A program made the position numbers and the translations under genes. The notes under the pieces were generated by a model that saw nothing but the letters and a program-made list of their open reading frames with translations, had not been told where the DNA came from and did not search any database. DNA of 64,000 nt from Aplectana chamaeleonis (Eukaryota; Nematoda; Chromadorea; Rhabditida; Cosmocercidae), in NCBI GenBank assembly GCA_029168955.1, contig JAPDOI010000358.1:434001-498000 (forward strand), in the 5' to 3' direction. Positions 23,101 to 29,100 of this stretch are shown piece by piece (the stretch's first letter is position 1; every line of letters starts with the position of its first letter).

Positions 23101-26100
23101 CCAAGGCAGGTTGTACTATGGCCTTGCACGTGGTAAGGATCGTTTCTTTGCTACACCCCCACGAAGTTCCGCCAAGGGCACTTAGGACGTTGAGTTTGTT
23201 TTCACTGATGCTTGCTTTTGCTCTGTGTTCTTATGAAACTTCATCGTAGGATCCAACACAAGACCGAGCAGCTTCGGGAATCGTGCGGCAGGCAAACGGG
23301 CATCGTCCCAGTTGACCATGGGATGGGCACTGTGCTCCGCCGGGTCAGTAGTAAAAACAGTGACGGACGATTTGGAAGCAGAGACCGTGAGCATTTGGCG
23401 ATCGAGAAAGCATTTCAACTCAATCAAGTAGTCGTTGATCATTATGGGCAGCTACATTTATGTCGCGATCCCGGCATAGCATAGTCTTGAGGGGGAACGG
23501 GCAGGTCTTCAAGATAGAAACTGAAAAGAGCAGGCGATAAAACTCCTCCCTGAGGAACGCCGGCCGCAATAGGGATCCTATTAGAGACGTGACCCTGAAA
23601 TAGCACGTTTGCCCGACGTACTTTTGCAAAAGCGGATATCCACCGCTTCTGCCAGGGCGGAATGGTAGAATTCAACAGATTCTCTGACAATATGCCGAGA
23701 TTGACAGTGTCGAACGCCTTTGTTAGGTCGAGTGCCACACCAAGTGCGCTGGGGTTTTTTGGCATTAAAGCCGTCCAGAACGTAGCTCACAATTTCCAAC
23801 AAGGCCGTAGTAGTGGAATGTAATTTACGGAAACCATGTTGATGCTGTTGCTTGCTATTATGCTCGGAAAGCTCCTCCACAACCAGTTTTTAAGCAATTT
23901 TGGAGATAGGTGAGAGAATGCTGACTGGTCGGTAGTCATTCGCAATAGATGGTGATTTACCCGGCTTAGGCAATGGTATAACCCGTGCAACTTTCCAATC
24001 TTGTGGTAGTGTACATGTTCGAAACGATGGGCTTATGACGTCGGAGACGAGGGGCAGAAGTTTGCTAGGCAGTCTCTTCAGGGAATGTGATCACTGGAAA
24101 GAGTTGTAGACGTGGACCACGAGCATGCATTGGATAGATTGGAAGAGACAAAGGAGATGTCTGGGCTAGATGATCGACCGTTGGAAGGGAGACGAGTGGG
24201 CTGATCATCGTTTAAGATGACCAGGTCGCACTACTCCGCCCATTCCTCGACGTCTTCTCCTCTAGCATCAGAACCGAGCGACGAGCAGAACGTGTGAGCA
24301 TTGAAATCACCCGCAAAAACAATTGAGGGAGAAAGAGAGCAGTCATATAGCTGCTTGAGAAGGGGAATAGGGTTGTAGGAGGAAGGACAGGTTTAGTTGG
24401 GGGAATGTATATATTGAAAAGAGATAGAGGTGTTTTGAGAGGCAAATGGATGGGGACGCACTCGAGAGTGCTACCCTTTGGAGTATTTAGAATTAGATCA
24501 GACGAAAGCGAGGATGGAACAAAAGTAGACACTCCGCCTCCGAGAGAAGATCTTGGAATATGATATGCAGTGTAGCCCGGAATATTTGGGTATCGAGAAG
24601 AAGCAGAGGGAGAGAGTTTGATTTCCTGAACCATGATAACATCCGGGTGATGAGTACGGGCAAAGAGAGATAATTCAGAAAGCTTGGCGCGAAGGCCGTT
24701 GAGATTGATGTGAACAATAGAGAGGGGGCGGTTGGTAGCTGAGGAATTAGAGTTACTGGAGGCAGAGCACACAATTAAACGAAAGGGAGAATCGCGGTGC
24801 CTCACAGAACTGAGACCCGAACAAGAGAGGTGCACCCACCTTTGGCAACTAAAGCACTGAACGCTGGTTCCATTCCAGGTATCGTTTCTGTCGCATGTGG
24901 CACATGGGTACTCCTTCTTCTGAGCAGGTCCTGGATTCCTCTCGACGCCAGCTCTTTGTAGCAGAATCCTTAGGAGAGCTGAGGGCGGACAGCACCTCTC
25001 CCATGACAAAAACCCTCTTCGTGAAGGGGTTGACGTCGGTTTGCACGGAAGTGGTCTTCTTTCCTCCACACTGCCACGGCACGAACGTAAGACATCTCGG
25101 AAGCGAAAAGGCATATTAGGGTTGCAGAGTTTGTACCTAGGCCTTTTGAATTTTGTTGTGAACTGTTGTATCTCGATTTCGTTCTCGATTGTGGGTACCG
25201 TTTTCGATCAATTGCAGTATACCGAAGTTTGATTTGCATCAACTAGTAGCTATGAATCGCTCGTGCTGCTTGATACTGTAGAGGACTGGTGTTCAGGGCA
25301 GTTGCCGTCTATAATTGTTGGTGATTTCAATTACCCGTGTGCCTCCAATGATTCCGGTATGAATTTCACTTCTTCATTTCAGCATTTTCTAGATACTTCT
25401 GGTCTCTTTGCTTGAATTCTGGCCCAACGCGCGGGCGCAATGTGCTTGACTTGTTCCTGTGTAACGACCTTACACTCATAGCTGAATGGGAACTTCGTCC
25501 CAAGTTCTCCACAAAGACCAACAACATTCCGCAACATTTTCCGCTAGAAAGCACTTTTTGTGGCGTGAACGTTTCCTTCCAGGCGGGCGCGTAGCCTTCA
25601 GGAAGAGCGCAAAAGATTTTGAGAGGGAATGCAAACGTTTTGCTAAAAACCGTGAAAAGCGGCTTATTTGATAAGGAAATCGGAAGCTTTTTCAAATATA
25701 TGAATACTAGGATCAAGGCGCGTAAGGGTATTACTGCTCTTAAAAATGAAGAGGGCGAGATTATTGCTGATGATCGGGAAAAATGCGAAATGTTCGTTAA
25801 CTACTTTTCTAAGGTATTCATCCACGACAACGGCACAGCTCCCTCTTTCCCTTCCCGATGACCACAGAAACTTCGTTCCACTGTTATCAACTGCGAAGTT
25901 GTAATGGCTGCTATAAAGAAGCTTAGCGATAAAATTTCGTTAACCCCTGACTCCGTGTCCTCCTACTTCATCAGAAGAGCTGCTTACGGGTTATGCTTCC
26001 CCCCCTCTTGCATCTTCAACCACAGTCTTGCCCTGGGGACTCTGCCGTCTGCATGGAAAACTGCGGTGGTCACTCCACTTCTCAAAAAAGCGCCAGCCGT

Positions 26101-29100
26101 TCCACTTTCAAACGATCGTCCCATAAGCCTGACCTCCTAGATTTGTAAAGTTCTTGAGATCATAATCAAAGATTATATTCTTGGTTATCTCACATCGAAT
26201 AACCTCCTTGACCCTGCGCAGTACGGTTTTCTGCCCGGAAGATCAACACTATCCCAGTTGGTATCCTCGTTCCACGACTGGTGTTCAGCTGTGGGCGAGG
26301 TCTGCCAGACTGAGATCGGGTACATCGATGGCTTTCGACACCGTTTGTCATCAGAAATTGCTTTTGAAACTTGAAGGCTATGTTATCTGCAGTGATATTT
26401 GGAAGTGGCTGAAATCCTTATTGACTCCTCGCGATTTTAAAGTCAAAATCGACGACTCTTGTTCTCGTCCATGCCAAATTGCCAGCGGGGTGCCTCAGGG
26501 TAGTGTTATGGGTCCCTAGCTTTTTCTTATTTATGTAAATGATATCATGGAGGGGTTGTCGAGCACATGTAAACTTTTTGCGGATGATCTGAAGATATAT
26601 CGCCCTCCTCACAATTCTGCTATCGATTTTCATGAGCTTCAGTGTGACCTGATCTGTCTTGCTGACTGGTCCAGGCTATGGCAGCTACACTTATCTGAAG
26701 AAAAATGTAGTCTGCTTCATATAAGCTTCCAGCACGAGTGTTTTTTACGTCTAAACGGCTTTGTGCTTCCCGTACACGAGAGTATAAAGAACTTGGGTGT
26801 GCTCATTAGTTTCGACCTCAAGTGGAAATCCCAATGCGAACAAGTCTCTCGTGTGGTAAAAAAGCTACTCGTGTGGTAAACTGTATTTTAAGATCGCTCC
26901 AACACTCCTGTCTTGAACACTATAAGAGAGCACACACTGTCTACTGTCGACCGCTTCTGGAGTATTGCCCGCAGGTGTGGTCACCATCTTCAGCTGAGGA
27001 TGATGAGCTCGTTGAAAACGTGGAGAGGCGGTACACGAAGCGCGCCTTTGTCAAAGTATTCCCTACGCGAGAAGTGCCAGATTATATGGCCAGGCTTAAA
27101 ACGCTAGGTATTGAAACTCTGCGATATCGCAGAACTGAGTTCGATTTGTATGTATCCTATAAAATCGTAAACCACTTCTGCGACACTCCTTTCGAATGTG
27201 GTTTTGCGTTCACTCGACACTCTGCACGCTCTCGACAACACTGTTTTCAGCTCGAACGTGCATTCACCTCGAAATCCAGCGTACTGCATTCTTTTGCGTT
27301 CAGGGTTATCCGAATTTGGAACAAATCGCCTTCGGAAAATTTCTCGATTTTTAAGCACAGACTATCCATGTTTGATCTCAGGTCGGTACACAAGAAAGAT
27401 AGTATTCCATTTTGTTGAAGCTTTAAATTAAGGGTGCCACTGACACGAGAGTTTTTTTTTATGTCTAAAGCTCTACCTCTTTATGTACAGTGTGTATAAT
27501 TCTTTATAAGAAAATAAAGCTGTTGATTGATTGATTGTGTTTCACAAACACCTTCAGTGAATGGAAACATCGTTTAAACGCGGACGGAAGGCATGAATCG
27601 TCGCCCTCATTGCAGAGCGGGGGAAAAGGCACGCGAGGCCCACTCTGGCGGAGCGAAAATTCATTTACACTGCAGCGCCATCAAGGCGGGCCATTGGTAT
27701 ACCAAAACTTTGCGACCGCGACAGGTGCGGTCAACTGGTAAGAATCGTGCTGTGGTCCACACAGAAAAATGCTGTCGCAAGTAATGTTTGTAGCACCTGT
27801 CGCGGTCGCTGGCCCGAAAAGGGATTTTATGCCTGAAACGTGAAACCCGTGCGGTAATCGGTCGCTGTCACGGCTCTCCGTCACAGTGCAGTGCGCTGCG
27901 ACAGGTGCCAGAGACAGCGACCCTGCCAAATTCAGTATCGTGCCTGGTGTTTCTTGGCCCCGAGTGACAGCGACGGTTGGCCCTCAGAGACAGCGACAGG
28001 CCTGTCGTGATGGTATAAAATTGCCTTATGGCAGATTTGATCTACAGACTTTTTGGGGTTCCTCCGCCCTGAGATCTACCATTACAGCCCCGTTTGTTAT
28101 GAGCTGTTTTAGTTAGAAACTTGAACCATAATAACATCCGGATGATGAGTACGTGCGAAGAGTGAGAGTTCAGACAATTTGGTGCGAAGGCCGTTAAGAT
28201 TTATAAGTACAATAGAGAGGGGGCGGTTGGTGAATGAGGAATCAGAGTTGCTGGGGGCGGAGCACAGAACACAACGGAAGGATGAGTTGTGATGCCTCAC
28301 AGAACTAAGACCTGAACAGGAGAAGTGCACCCACCATTGGCATCCAAAGCATTGGACGCTTATTCCATTCCAGTTGACTTTCTTGCTGCAGGTGGCACAT
28401 TGATACTTCTGCACAGGTCCAGGATTCCTCTCGACGCCAGCCCTTTGTAGTAGAATCTTCAGGAGAGCTGGGGCCAGCCAGCGACTCTCCCATGACGAAA
28501 ACCCTCTCAGTGGAGGGAGTGATGTCGGTTTGCACGAAGGTGATGTTGTTTCCTCCACACTGCCACGGCACGAACGTACGACATCTCGGCAGCATCTCCT
28601 GTTGTCAGGTGGGATGGTGACCTCTTGCCTACAGCGCAATTTCCTAAACTGCTGGGCCTCGTTTTGGACCCATCGCTGAAGTTTCACAAAAATGCTGAAC
28701 AGAAGCAGGCAATTATCAAGGCAAAGCTTAATGTGTTGAGAGCTCTAGGAGGAACGTCCTGGGGTGGCAGCAGAGAGACGATCTTGACGACATATCGAGC
28801 TATTCTGCAGCCTGCATTGGAGTATGCTGCACCTGTCTGGCAGCACATCTGTCGGACAGTTCCTGGACTAAGATGCAGCGAATTCAGAATGCTGCACTAC
28901 GAATAGCCACTGGATGTGTAAAAAGCTCACCGATTGAGCACCTTCACGCCGAGGCCCGTATCTTGCCAGTGAAAGAGCATTGTCAGCTCCAGGCTCAGCA
29001 GATGTTTATTAATGTCCTTAAGCAACCTAATCATCCGTCGAGAAGACTATTAAATCCCGTGAGAGAGAGATCGATCAGAGTGCCGTTTGCCGATGCTCCG

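Larger units (their letters stand above)
22280..27535 (+). mobile_element. CR1-like LINE (family a), copy 1, interrupted by LINE copy D
   Basis: Positions 22280-22605 match ORF1 of the CR1 copy at 59.8-63.6 kb (YRMG, GNHHDA, VRPSYSSE). After the antisense insert (22606-25104) it resumes at 25105 in the endonuclease at the base matching 60840. It runs through the reverse transcriptase to a stop at 27418 and a TTGATTGATTGATTG tail. About 400 bp between ORF1 and the endonuclease are missing. Frames are broken repeatedly. Confidence 0.8.
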
